From assembly GCA_045656145.1 (NCBI GenBank), contig JAZOQP010000036.1, positions 1 through 49,281 on the forward strand: a stretch of 49,281 nucleotides of DNA. The letters run 5' to 3'. Below are positions 17,024-24,921 of this stretch, piece after piece. The notes beneath the pieces are model-generated. The model did not search any database, was not told the DNA's origin, and saw only the letters and a list, made by a program, of their open reading frames with translations. The position numbers and the translations under genes are program-made. Numbering within the stretch: position 1 is the first letter of the stretch; every line of letters begins with the position of its first letter. The DNA comes from SIG565 sp045656145. GTDB taxonomy: Bacteria; Bacillota; Clostridia; Oscillospirales; Acutalibacteraceae.

Positions 17024-20000
17024 TTATGCATCGATGGTTGAAATTGTGAGGGTAATTTCTTCGAGTACATCAAGTAAAACCTTAACTGTATCAAGCGCTG
17101 TAAACAAGGTTACATTATTTTCGGTTGCAACCATACGAATCTGCTGACCATCACTCTCGGGGCCACCTGCACTAATATCCTTAGTATTGATTACATAAGC
17201 GATATGACCCTGACGGATAGCTTCGGGAATTTCCTCGCTTCCATCGCCGATTTTCTCGAGCGCATGGGTGCGAATTCCGTTTTCCTTTAGGAATTTAGCG
17301 GTGCCCTTTGTTGCCTCAATATTGAAGCCTAAATTATAGAAGCGTTCAATAAGCGGTAAAGCCTCTTCCTTATCCTTATCAGCAATAGTAGCGAGCACTG
17401 TGCCATAATTCTGCAAGTGCATACCCGATGCTTGAAGAGCTTTATATAAAGCGCGGTTTAATTTATCATCATAACCAATGGCTTCGCCTGTCGACTTCAT
17501 TTCAGGAGAAAGATAAGCATCGAGGCCCCTTAACTTATTAAATGAGAATACCGGAACCTTTACATACCAGCGCTTTTTCTCTTCGGGGTAAAGGGTAAAT
17601 ATACCCTGTTCTTTAAGAGATTTGCCTAGAATTACTTCGGTTGCGATGTCAGCCAAGCTATAGCCTGTTGATTTTGAAAGGAAAGGTACAGTTCTTGAAG
17701 AACGTGGATTAACCTCGATTATATAAACATCTTCCTTTTCATCAACAATAAACTGAATGTTATAAAGGCCAACAATTCCAATGCCAAGGCCTAACTTTTT
17801 AGCATACTGAAGAATAGTTCCCTTAACCTTATCCGAAATACTGAAAGTGGGATAAACGCTGATACTATCTCCCGAGTGAACGCCTGTGCGCTCAACAAGT
17901 TCCATAATACCGGGAACGAAGACATCGTGTCCATCGCAGATAGCGTCAACTTCAACCTCTTTACCCTGAATGTATTTATCAACAAGAACCGGCTTGTCCT
18001 CATCAATTTCAACGGCGGTTTTGAGATAGTGGCGAAGTTGCTCTTCGTTAGCAACAATCTGCATTGCTCTGCCACCCAAAACAAAGCTTGGACGAACAAG
18101 AACGGGGTATCCGATTTCGGCAGCCGCATTAATGCCATCCTCAATTTTTGTAACGGCTCTACCCTTGGGCTGAGGAATGTTAAGGTCGCGAAGAATCTTC
18201 TCAAAACTATCGCGGTTTTCAGCGCGCTCAATAGCCTCGCAATCGGTACCGATAATCTTAACACCGCGCTTCATTAGCGGCTCTGCCAGGTTAATTGCGG
18301 TTTGACCGCCTAAAGAAGCCACAACTCCCTCAGGCTTTTCAAACTCAATAATATTCATAACATCTTCCGGGGTAAGCGGCTCGAAGTAAAGCTTATCAGC
18401 GGTTGTGTAATCGGTAGAAACGGTTTCGGGGTTATTGTTTATGATAATTGCTTCATAACCCGAATTTTTAATTGTTGTAACGGCATGAACTGTTGAATAG
18501 TCGAACTCAACGCCCTGACCTATACGAATAGGGCCGGCGCCGAGAACCACAATCTTCTTTTTATCGGTAAGGCGTGAAGTATTTTCGCCTGTATAAGAAG
18601 AATAGAAATAAGGAATGTAAGCACCTGTATGGCAGGTATCAACCATTTTGAAAACAGGGAAATAATTCTTTTCTTTTCTATAATTGAACACTTCGATTTC
18701 ATCGCAGTTCCAAAGTCTGGCAATATATTTATCAGAGAAGCCCATCTTTTTAGCGGCTTTAAGGGTTTCAAAATCAAAGGGTTTATCTTTAAGAGTGCGC
18801 TCCATTTCGATTATGTTTTTAATAGCCTCCAGGAAGAATGGGGTTATTTTAGTAATCTCATGGATTTGCTCAACGGTAGCGCCGCGGTATAAAATTTCGG
18901 CAATAGCAAAAATGTTATCATCGCGGAATTCCGAAATATAGGAAAGAATATCCTCATCGCTCATATTATCAAATTTATGATGGTAAAGGTGGTTTACACC
19001 AACCTCCAACGAGCGAATACCCTTTAAAAGACACTCTTCAAGGTTTGAACCAATGCCCATAACCTCGCCTGTTGCCTTCATCTGAGTTCCGAGTAAGTTC
19101 GAAGCATTTGTAAACTTATCAAAGGGGAAACGCGGTAATTTAGCAATTACATAATCAAGTTTCGGCTCAAATGCTGCATTTGTGTTTGCAATGGAAATAT
19201 CCTCAAGTGCCATACCGAGCGCAATTTTAGCGGTAACTCTGGCTATCGGATATCCGCTTGCCTTAGAAGCCAAAGCAGATGAACGAGAAACACGAGGGTT
19301 AACCTCGATTAAATAATATTCACTGCTATGTGGGTTAAGGGCGAACTGAACGTTACAACCGCCGCAGATTTTAAGCTCTCTGATAAGCTTGATTGCGCTA
19401 TCATTAAGCATTTTTTCATCTTCTTTAGAAAGGGTCATAATGGGGGCAACAACCAAAGAGTCGCCAGTGTGAACGCCAACGGGGTCGATGTTTTCCATGC
19501 CGCAGATGGTAATGGCATTATCGTTAGAATCGCGCATAACCTCAAACTCGATTTCCTTATAACCCTTAACGCTCTTTTCAATAAGAACCTGAGAAACGGG
19601 GGAAAGTTTAAATGCGTTTATACCAATTTCAATTAATTCCTCTTCGTTATTGGCAAATCCGCCACCTGTACCGCCTAAAGTAAACGCAGGGCGAAGAACT
19701 ACAGGATAACCTATTCTTTTTGCGGCTTCCTTTGCCTGCTCTAAATTATATGTGATTTCGGAGGGAATGGTTGGCTCGCCGATAGATTCGCAAAGTTCTT
19801 TAAAGAGTTCGCGGTCCTCAGCTCTTTCGATACTTTCGCTGCTTGTACCTAAAAGTTCAACTCCGCACTCCTTTAAAATGCCCTTCTTCTCAAGCTGCAT
19901 AGCAATATTAAGACCTGTTTGACCGCCAATGCCCGGAACGATAGCATCGGGGCGCTCATAGCGCAAAATCTTTGCTATGTATTCGAGTGTTAACGGCTCC

Positions 20001-20197
20001 ATATAAACCTTATCGGCAATGGTGGTATCGGTCATAATGGTAGCGGGGTTAGAGTTAACAAGAACTACCTCATAACCCTCCTCCTTTAAAGCTAAGCAGG
20101 CCTGAGTTCCTGCATAGTCGAACTCTGCAGCCTGGCCAATTACAATAGGACCTGAGCCTATAATTAATACCTTTTTAATATCTGTTCTCTTTGCCAT
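17024..20197 (-). CDS. carB: Carbamoyl phosphate synthase large subunit
   Basis: Makes carbamoyl phosphate from bicarbonate, ammonia and two ATP. At 1057 residues it is a full-length CarB: two homologous halves, each with a pre-ATP-grasp and an ATP-grasp domain (IGSGPIVIGQAAEFDYAGT in the first; LGAGPIRIGQGVEFDYS in the second), and a C-terminal MGS-like allosteric domain. It is encoded between pyrC and pyrK. No carA is present next to it or anywhere in the window, although CarA normally supplies ammonia from glutamine. carA may lie elsewhere, or free ammonia may be used. Confidence 0.97.
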   Translation of the reverse strand: MAKRTDIKKVLIIGSGPIVIGQAAEFDYAGTQACLALKEEGYEVVLVNSNPATIMTDTTIADKVYMEPLTLEYIAKILRYERPDAIVPGIGGQTGLNIAMQLEKKGILKECGVELLGTSSESIERAEDRELFKELCESIGEPTIPSEITYNLEQAKEAAKRIGYPVVLRPAFTLGGTGGGFANNEEELIEIGINAFKLSPVSQVLIEKSVKGYKEIEFEVMRDSNDNAITICGMENIDPVGVHTGDSLVVAPIMTLSKEDEKMLNDSAIKLIRELKICGGCNVQFALNPHSSEYYLIEVNPRVSRSSALASKASGYPIARVTAKIALGMALEDISIANTNAAFEPKLDYVIAKLPRFPFDKFTNASNLLGTQMKATGEVMGIGSNLEECLLKGIRSLEVGVNHLYHHKFDNMSDEDILSYISEFRDDNIFAIAEILYRGATVEQIHEITKITPFFLEAIKNIIEMERTLKDKPFDFETLKAAKKMGFSDKYIARLWNCDEIEVFNYRKEKNYFPVFKMVDTCHTGAYIPYFYSSYTGENTSRLTDKKKIVVLGAGPIRIGQGVEFDYSTVHAVTTIKNSGYEAIIINNNPETVSTDYTTADKLYFEPLTPEDVMNIIEFEKPEGVVASLGGQTAINLAEPLMKRGVKIIGTDCEAIERAENRDSFEKILRDLNIPQPKGRAVTKIEDGINAAAEIGYPVLVRPSFVLGGRAMQIVANEEQLRHYLKTAVEIDEDKPVLVDKYIQGKEVEVDAICDGHDVFVPGIMELVERTGVHSGDSISVYPTFSISDKVKGTILQYAKKLGLGIGIVGLYNIQFIVDEKEDVYIIEVNPRSSRTVPFLSKSTGYSLADIATEVILGKSLKEQGIFTLYPEEKKRWYVKVPVFSFNKLRGLDAYLSPEMKSTGEAIGYDDKLNRALYKALQASGMHLQNYGTVLATIADKDKEEALPLIERFYNLGFNIEATKGTAKFLKENGIRTHALEKIGDGSEEIPEAIRQGHIAYVINTKDISAGGPESDGQQIRMVATENNVTLFTALDTVKVLLDVLEEITLTISTIDA

Positions 20198-20212
20198 TTT
20201 CTTTTCCTCCGT

Positions 20213-21415
20213 TTATTTTTTATATATAATTTCTTTATTAGCTGTTAACTGATTTTCACCGAAAAGGGTGTAATTTTCAAATGGTGTTGCCCTTCCCATT
20301 GATAAAAACTCTTCGGGATTAACCTTGAATTCTTTATCCAAATCCCAAACGCTGAATCCGCTTGGAGTTATTCCAAAGCGGTGGCAGGGATTAAACACCA
20401 AAAGCTCGGTTAGTTTTTCAAGGCTTAATATCCCTTTTTTAACAAAGTAGGTGTTCATAAGCGGGAATGCCGTTTCAAGACCCACTATTCCAAAAGCGCT
20501 CTTCTCAAGTCCCCTTGATTTTTCTTCTAAGGAATGAGGCGCATGGTCGGTGGCTATCATATCGATTGTCCCATCCAAAACGCCCTCAATTAAGGCCTCT
20601 TTATCCGCTTTATCGCGAAGCGGCGGATTCATTTTAAATCTTCCGTGCTCCAATAAATCGCTATCATCCAAAATTAAATAGTGCGGCGCGGTTTCGGTTG
20701 TTACATCAACTCCGCTTTTTTTAGCCTGCCTTATAAGCTCAACACTTTCCTTACAGGATATATGGCAAACATGGTATTTCGCGCCCGTTTTAGCCGCAAG
20801 CTCTAAATCCCTTGCTATCGGCCTCCACTCACTTTCACTGCAAATACCTTTATGGTTATGCTCTGCGGCATATTTGCCTTTATGAATATATCCGCCAAAG
20901 AGAAGCGAGTTATCTTCACAATGCGCAACAATTATTTTGCCGAGCTCCTTAGCTGTTTGCATGGCAGAGAGCATCATTTGAGGGTCCTGCACACCCTTGC
21001 CATCATCCGAAAAGGCTATAACAAAATTTGCCATGCCTTGCATATCGGATAACCTTTCGCCCTGCTGAGCCATGGTTATTGCGCCATAAGGGATTATGTT
21101 TATAAGCCCTGCATCATTTATTAAATCAATCTGTTCTTTTAAGTTTTCTACGCTATCGGGAACGGGATTTAGGTTTGGCATTGTGCAAACCGAGGTATAG
21201 CCTCCCCTTGCGGCCGACATAGAGCCTGTTCTTATGGTTTCTTTATAAGAAAAACCCGGCTCACGAAAATGCACATGCACATCGCAAAAACCGGGTAAAA
21301 CAGTAAATTTTTTATCATTTAAAAATGCGAATTCGCCCGATAAAATATCGGTAACGGAAGAAACACTTATATTGGCTTTGTTTAGCGATATTTGCTGCGC
21401 CATAAGTTTTGTCAT
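20213..21415 (-). CDS. pyrC: Dihydroorotase, class I
   Basis: Cyclises carbamoyl aspartate to dihydroorotate. From the ATG at 21415, which has GGAGG just upstream, the protein has 400 residues. An 18-codon in-frame extension would run into the attenuator hairpin and is rejected. Metal-binding motifs: PGFCDVHVHFREPG (41-54, H47 and H49), IVAHCEDNS, YHVCHIS and ATDHAPHS. It is the first gene of the pyr operon after the attenuator. Confidence 0.95.
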   Translation of the reverse strand: MTKLMAQQISLNKANISVSSVTDILSGEFAFLNDKKFTVLPGFCDVHVHFREPGFSYKETIRTGSMSAARGGYTSVCTMPNLNPVPDSVENLKEQIDLINDAGLINIIPYGAITMAQQGERLSDMQGMANFVIAFSDDGKGVQDPQMMLSAMQTAKELGKIIVAHCEDNSLLFGGYIHKGKYAAEHNHKGICSESEWRPIARDLELAAKTGAKYHVCHISCKESVELIRQAKKSGVDVTTETAPHYLILDDSDLLEHGRFKMNPPLRDKADKEALIEGVLDGTIDMIATDHAPHSLEEKSRGLEKSAFGIVGLETAFPLMNTYFVKKGILSLEKLTELLVFNPCHRFGITPSGFSVWDLDKEFKVNPEEFLSMGRATPFENYTLFGENQLTANKEIIYKK

Positions 21416-21430
21416 TTCAATTCCTCCCAT

Positions 21431-21458
21431 AAAAAAAGCCTTGCCGATACGGCAAGGC
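21431..21458 (-). terminator. Attenuator terminator in the pyr leader
   Basis: On the minus strand a 9-bp GC-rich stem (GCCTTGCCG with its complement, loop TAT) is followed by seven T residues, 16 nt before the pyrC start. Its 5' arm can instead pair with CGGCAAG further upstream (near 21520-21526), the antiterminator alternative. Confidence 0.9.
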
Positions 21459-21545
21459 GGTACACACAACCAAGATGGGCGCAGTTATAAACCGCCCTCA
21501 CCAACGTTCTTTTTCCAATCTTGCCGATATCTCGTATCGTCTTAA
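21431..21545 (-). promoter_or_regulatory. PyrR-type attenuator (antiterminator and PyrR-binding hairpin) before pyrC
   Basis: The pyrC leader shows three mutually exclusive pairings. CAAGAT near 21516-21521 can pair with ATCTTG near 21471-21476, closing a long hairpin whose upper part contains GGTGAGGGCGG; this resembles the GNGAGG element bound by PyrR. The overlapping CGGCAAG can pair with the 5' arm of the terminator. In known PyrR systems, UMP-loaded PyrR stabilises the first hairpin and transcription ends; without it the antiterminator forms. pyrR is the next gene upstream, which supports this reading. Confidence 0.8.
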
Positions 21546-21560
21546 AGATTTTACCTAATA

Positions 21561-21589
21561 ATTATACTACTTTTTTAAAGCTTTGTCAA
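21561..21589 (-). promoter_or_regulatory. Promoter of the pyr operon
   Basis: Consensus TTGACA at 21584-21589 and TATAAT at 21561-21566 on the minus strand with a 17-bp spacer. It lies between pyrR and the attenuator, so the biosynthetic genes have a promoter separate from that of pyrR. Confidence 0.88.
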
Positions 21590-21591
21590 TT

Positions 21592-21613
21592 AAAAAGATA
21601 GAATTTTTCTATC
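21592..21613 (-). terminator. Weak AT-rich terminator at the end of pyrR
   Basis: A perfect 7-bp stem, GATAGAA/TTCTATC with a 3-nt loop, overlaps the pyrR stop codon and is followed on the minus strand by five T residues. The stem is AT-rich, so termination may be partial. Confidence 0.5.
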
Positions 21614-22148
21614 ATTTTTCGGCAATAAATACTCCCATTTCGCCATCAATTTCGGGAAGCTTTACAAGCACCTTTTCGCTAAGCGAAGTGGGCAAGTTTT
21701 TACAAACATAATCGGCTCTGATGGGAAGTTCTCTATGTCCCCTATCAACCAACACAGCTAGTTGGAGTTTCCTCGGTCTGCCAAAGCCGAAGACCGATTC
21801 TATTGCCGCTCTGGCGGTTCTTCCTGTATACAAAACATCATCAACAATGATTACCGTTTTATCCGTAATTTCGGTTGGGAAATGGCATTCTCCCGCAAGA
21901 GATTCCTTATCTGCATCGGTTAAATCATCTCTATGCTTGGTAATATCAAGGTAGCCTACAGGCACCTCAATATTCTCGAATTTTTTAATATTTTCGGCTA
22001 AAATACGGCTTAGCGGCACTCCTCGGCGCTTAACGCCTAAGAGAATTATATTCTCTGCGCCGTTATTTTTTTCAATTATTTCGTGGGTTATTCGCGCCAT
22101 TGCTCTGTTTAAAGCAATTTCGTCCATAATTTTGGATTTTATTTTCAT
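21612..22148 (-). CDS. pyrR: PyrR: pyrimidine operon attenuation protein / uracil phosphoribosyltransferase
   Basis: RNA-binding regulator that senses UMP and promotes termination in pyr leaders; many members also have uracil phosphoribosyltransferase activity. From the ATG at 22148 (GGAGG upstream) it has 178 residues, the family norm. A TTG 12 nt earlier is part of the ribosome binding site itself and is rejected. The PRPP motif VIIVDDVLYTGRT is at about 99-111. The family motifs LLGVKRRGVPLSRIL and LVDRGHRELPIRADYVGK-like (here DYVCKNLPTS) are present. Its own leader is short (about 20 nt) and has no attenuator, so it seems constitutively made, while the downstream leader is its likely target. 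Confidence 0.95.
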   Translation of the reverse strand: MKIKSKIMDEIALNRAMARITHEIIEKNNGAENIILLGVKRRGVPLSRILAENIKKFENIEVPVGYLDITKHRDDLTDADKESLAGECHFPTEITDKTVIIVDDVLYTGRTARAAIESVFGFGRPRKLQLAVLVDRGHRELPIRADYVCKNLPTSLSEKVLVKLPEIDGEMGVFIAEK

Positions 22149-22176
22149 AAAAACCTCCAAAAAACTTTCTGCGATT

Positions 22177-22206
22177 ATTCTACCACACTTTATAAAGAAT
22201 TGTCAA
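22177..22206 (-). promoter_or_regulatory. Promoter of pyrR
   Basis: TTGACA at 22201-22206 and TAGAAT at 22177-22182 on the minus strand, spacer 18 bp. The -35 box begins inside the U-tract of the preceding terminator. Confidence 0.75.
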
Positions 22207-22239
22207 ATAAAAAGGGCTGAAAGGCGTGCCTTTCAGTCC
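22203..22239 (-). terminator. Intrinsic terminator downstream of thiT
   Basis: On the minus strand an 11-bp stem (arms about 22229-22239 and 22214-22224, one G-U pair, loop of 4) is followed by TTTTTATTT. It ends the thiT transcript just before the pyrR promoter. Confidence 0.88.
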
Positions 22240-22252
22240 TCTAAGCCGACGT

Positions 22253-22807
22253 TTATGAAATGCGCTTTAGCACATTTGTTTTGTAAAGGCCTGCTATAAG
22301 TAGCGGGGTTATGATAATTTCGGGGATCATATAGCTTCCGTTATAAGTAATTGAAAACCAAAGCGCCGCCGAGAATTCAGAAATTTCGCGCCAAACGGTA
22401 ACACCTGTTACAATATGGCACAAATAACGAAGAACTACGGCGAAAACAACACCTAAAATAATGTTTAAAAGCTTATTTTTTGTGGCATTTTTGAAAACTC
22501 CCGAAAGACCTAAAACTGCATAGGCCACAATATAATCGAAGAGAATTATAACAACTGCCGCGCCCCACCAGGTAGCATAACTTAAGTTATTAAGTCCAAA
22601 TAACATCTGCACTACGCCATAAACTGTGGCGGCGCCTATTCCCCATTTTGCGCCAAACATTATTGCTATTAAACAAACCGGCACCATTGAAAAAAGGGTT
22701 ATAGAGCCGCCGAATGGCAACTGAATGCTGGGGATTAATTCGCTGAGCACCGTACCTAAAGCTATAAAAAGCGCAGAAACGGTTAATTTTTTTAAACTAC
22801 TTTTCAT
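22253..22807 (-). CDS. thiT: ThiT-type energy-coupled thiamine transporter S component
   Basis: Integral membrane substrate-binding subunit of an ECF transporter for thiamine; it works with shared EcfA/EcfA'/EcfT proteins encoded elsewhere. From the ATG at 22807 (AGGAG upstream) it has 184 residues and about six hydrophobic segments. Family-like motifs are the N-terminal ALFIALGTVLSEL helix, PFGGSITLFSMVPVCL, FGAKWGIGAATVYGVVQ, the RYLCHIVTGVTVW segment and YNGSYMIPE. The aromatic and Tyr-Asn residues near the C-terminus match the thiamine-binding region of ThiT. The TPP riboswitch directly upstream confirms the substrate. Confidence 0.9.
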   Translation of the reverse strand: MKSSLKKLTVSALFIALGTVLSELIPSIQLPFGGSITLFSMVPVCLIAIMFGAKWGIGAATVYGVVQMLFGLNNLSYATWWGAAVVIILFDYIVAYAVLGLSGVFKNATKNKLLNIILGVVFAVVLRYLCHIVTGVTVWREISEFSAALWFSITYNGSYMIPEIIITPLLIAGLYKTNVLKRIS

Positions 22808-22829
22808 TTTTCTTTCTCCTTTCGCAAAC

Positions 22830-22854
22830 AAAAAAGCCGCAGTAAAACTGCGGC
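22830..22854 (-). terminator. TPP-riboswitch terminator before thiT
   Basis: On the minus strand, stem GCCGCAGT/ACTGCGGC with a 3-nt loop (22836-22854), then six T residues. It lies between the aptamer and the thiT ribosome binding site, so TPP probably acts by transcription termination. Confidence 0.9.
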
Positions 22855-22874
22855 ATAACAAGACGGGCGTAAAT

Positions 22875-22966
22875 ATATTTCCTACGTCGGCATTATCCGC
22901 ATCAGGTTTTATGGGTCGAAACGTATTGGTTTCCTCTCAGCCTGAGTACACAAGCTCCCCTTTTTT
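22875..22966 (-). ncRNA. TPP riboswitch (THI box) upstream of thiT
   Basis: Minus-strand hallmarks are GGGGAGCTTG, then CAGGCTGAGAGGA, a variable arm, GACCC, and ACCTGATGCGGATAATGCCG followed by ACGTAGGAA. These correspond to the CUGAGA pyrimidine-sensing loop and the CCUGAU...GGAUAAUGCC...GUAGG pyrophosphate-sensing arm of the TPP aptamer. Binding of TPP is expected to turn off thiT through the terminator downstream. Confidence 0.95.
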
Positions 22967-22976
22967 GTTTGCAATA

Positions 22977-23010
22977 AAAATATAGGTAATCTCGAGATTA
23001 CCTATATTTT
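22977..23010. repeat. 34-bp perfect palindrome at the thiT promoter and 3' end of the preceding gene
   Basis: The sequence is symmetric about CTCGAG (22991-22996), with arms AAAATATAGGTAATCTC and its complement. On the minus strand it lies 10 nt after the stop of the membrane protein gene and is followed by a T-rich run, so it can act as a terminator. It also covers the -10 box and start region of the thiT promoter, so it could be an operator or a 5' hairpin. Confidence 0.85.
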
Positions 23011-23034
23011 ACCACTATTATTACATCTTGTCAA
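23006..23034 (-). promoter_or_regulatory. Promoter of the thiT riboswitch transcript
   Basis: TTGACA at 23029-23034 and TAAAAT at 23006-23011 on the minus strand, spacer 17 bp. The -35 box is formed by the last codons of the upstream membrane protein gene. The 34-bp palindrome overlaps the -10 box. Confidence 0.7.
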
Positions 23035-24823
23035 TTGTATTTTTATTAACTATATTAAATCCACCCGCAAATTCCGATTCATTTTGATTTACGGGATATT
23101 CTCTTCTAAGATTTTCGGCTATGTTATCGAGAGAAAACAGCTCTTCTGACATATCTATAATGTCATCCTCCTCATCTCTTTCTTGCCACTTCGAAATTAA
23201 CGCCTCGCCCTCGGGATAGGGATACCTTGTAGCGCTTCTTACATTTCTTGTTGCAATGCAGAAAATCGCATAAATAAGCATTGCGCCAAGCGCTATAACG
23301 CTCACAAAGCGGCAATAATAAGCCACATTGTTAACATTTAATCCCCCAATATCGAGGAAAGCGGAATTTTCAATTTTTTCATTTATTAAAATGTCTTTCA
23401 CAGAATATTCAATTTCGGTCGAAATGTAAAGCCAAACAGATATTGCCGCCGAAATGAGAGCCGAAACGGTAAGGGTATTAAAGAATGTTTCGGAACGATT
23501 TTCGGTCATTTTAAAAATAACGGCCGAAGCAATAAGGCCCAATAAGGAGAGCGCGGCATAAATTCCAAAACGGATAAATCCCGCTTTATTAAATGCTCCG
23601 CTATAAAGGCCAATACTAATTCCCTCATTGCTTATTGTTGGGAAGAAAAGTATAACAACGGCTAAAAGCGCGGTTAAGAAAATTGACCACTTAACACCCG
23701 ATAAAATGTTTACATCGCGGTCCTCTAGAGCCATAACCGAAATAAGCACTAAAATTAGCGTTGGCATAAAGGTCCACATATAAATATTCGATGGGTTTAT
23801 AAACGAAAATATCTTGCAAATAAGCGGTATAAACACCGATATTAATGAGAAAATAGCAATTCTTTTAAATGAACTTTGCTTTTTAGAGCCGCAGAATGCT
23901 ATCACTCCCGAAAAACTGATAACGGGAATATACATTCCGAAAAGTCCATTTACAGCGATGTGCTCATTTATAACAACCGCATTTGCAACCGATTCACTAT
24001 TAAAGAAAAAGCTTCTTAAAATCGATAGGATTTCGCCCTCAACGAAAAGAACATCCAACCCTATAAAATCGCCGAGATTTACCCAATTTACAAATGTTAT
24101 GTAAACCAGTGGCACTACGCTTACCGCAGCGCAACAAACGCCTAACATCAGTTCAAACAAAACCCTTAAAATAACAGACGCCGATACATAAACATCCTTG
24201 CTTGTTACTCTAAAGATAAAATAAATCAATAAGAAAACAACCGCGCTCCACAATGCGTATCCGCTAAAAACAGCGGTTAAGAGTACACATCCGAAAAAGA
24301 TGAATTTGCGGTTTTCGGTTAAAAGCTTTTCAAGGCTTAATAAAAGCAACGGAAAAAGCACAACCGCATTTTGCATGCCGCCCGATAAATTTATACCCAT
24401 TACCGCCGATGAAAATGCATAAAGAAGACCTCCAAGGCGGGCGGTTTCGGGCATTCTCACAAAGCGGCGGATAAAGAAATATGCCATTAAGGCAGATAAA
24501 GAAAATCTGATAACTAAAACCGCGCCCATAACAAAAGGTTGATAAAATTCAGGTATATATGTAACATAAGCTGCAGGGAAGGAGAAGAAATACCCTAAAT
24601 TCGCCTCTAAACTTTGAAGCGTTCCCACCGCGCCGTTCTTATAGAAAAGAGTTAACGGTAGGGTGTTTACAGCGCTTTTATAAAGTTCGGTAAAAAAGGC
24701 CGTTCTTGTCATAACATATGGCAAGAGCATCGCCGCGCTTACAAGGAATGCAAAAAAGAAAGTGGATAACGCCCTCTCTTTTTTAGGACGAAGCAACATC
24801 GCTTTATTGTAGGAAAAATACAT
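23021..24823 (-). CDS. YfhO-like polytopic membrane protein
   Basis: A 600-residue protein with roughly a dozen hydrophobic segments. A short N-terminal basic stretch (LRPKKER) precedes the first helix. The region around MGAVLVIRFSLSALMAYFFIRRF, with the following ARLGGLLYAFSSAVMG and the NAVVLFPLLLLSLEKLL helix, resembles bacterial YfhO-family proteins. These are linked in Firmicutes to glycosylation of cell-surface polymers with lipid-linked sugars. It is shorter than typical YfhO (usually over 800 residues). A hydrophilic tail of about 80 residues, rich in Glu and Asp, ends the protein. The family assignment rests on general pattern and is moderate. A good ribosome binding site supports the start at 24823. 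Confidence 0.6.
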   Translation of the reverse strand: MYFSYNKAMLLRPKKERALSTFFFAFLVSAAMLLPYVMTRTAFFTELYKSAVNTLPLTLFYKNGAVGTLQSLEANLGYFFSFPAAYVTYIPEFYQPFVMGAVLVIRFSLSALMAYFFIRRFVRMPETARLGGLLYAFSSAVMGINLSGGMQNAVVLFPLLLLSLEKLLTENRKFIFFGCVLLTAVFSGYALWSAVVFLLIYFIFRVTSKDVYVSASVILRVLFELMLGVCCAAVSVVPLVYITFVNWVNLGDFIGLDVLFVEGEILSILRSFFFNSESVANAVVINEHIAVNGLFGMYIPVISFSGVIAFCGSKKQSSFKRIAIFSLISVFIPLICKIFSFINPSNIYMWTFMPTLILVLISVMALEDRDVNILSGVKWSIFLTALLAVVILFFPTISNEGISIGLYSGAFNKAGFIRFGIYAALSLLGLIASAVIFKMTENRSETFFNTLTVSALISAAISVWLYISTEIEYSVKDILINEKIENSAFLDIGGLNVNNVAYYCRFVSVIALGAMLIYAIFCIATRNVRSATRYPYPEGEALISKWQERDEEDDIIDMSEELFSLDNIAENLRREYPVNQNESEFAGGFNIVNKNTIDKM

Positions 24824-24861
24824 ATTCGCACCTCTTTTATCAGTTTTTGTAAAATTCTATA

Positions 24862-24889
24862 TTGTTATTATACCAAATTGTGATATAAT
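24862..24889 (+). promoter_or_regulatory. Promoter of the yfbR-like gene
   Basis: Plus strand TTGTTA at 24862-24867 and TATAAT at 24884-24889 with a 16-bp spacer, about 33 nt before the ATG. It overlaps the divergent promoter on the other strand almost completely. Confidence 0.6.
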
Positions 24890-24895
24890 ATTCAA
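24867..24895 (-). promoter_or_regulatory. Promoter of the YfhO-like gene
   Basis: Minus strand TTGAAT at 24890-24895 and TATAAT at 24867-24872 with a 17-bp spacer, about 44 nt before the start codon. The -10 box of each promoter lies at the -35 side of the other. Confidence 0.65.
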
Positions 24896-24921
24896 TAGAA
24901 TATATTAGGTGGTGTTAAAAA

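Noticed and set aside
21431..21560. T-box or other tRNA-sensing leader before pyrC
   Set aside because: I see no T-box UGGN motif or stem I features; the hairpin set and the neighbouring pyrR fit PyrR attenuation better.
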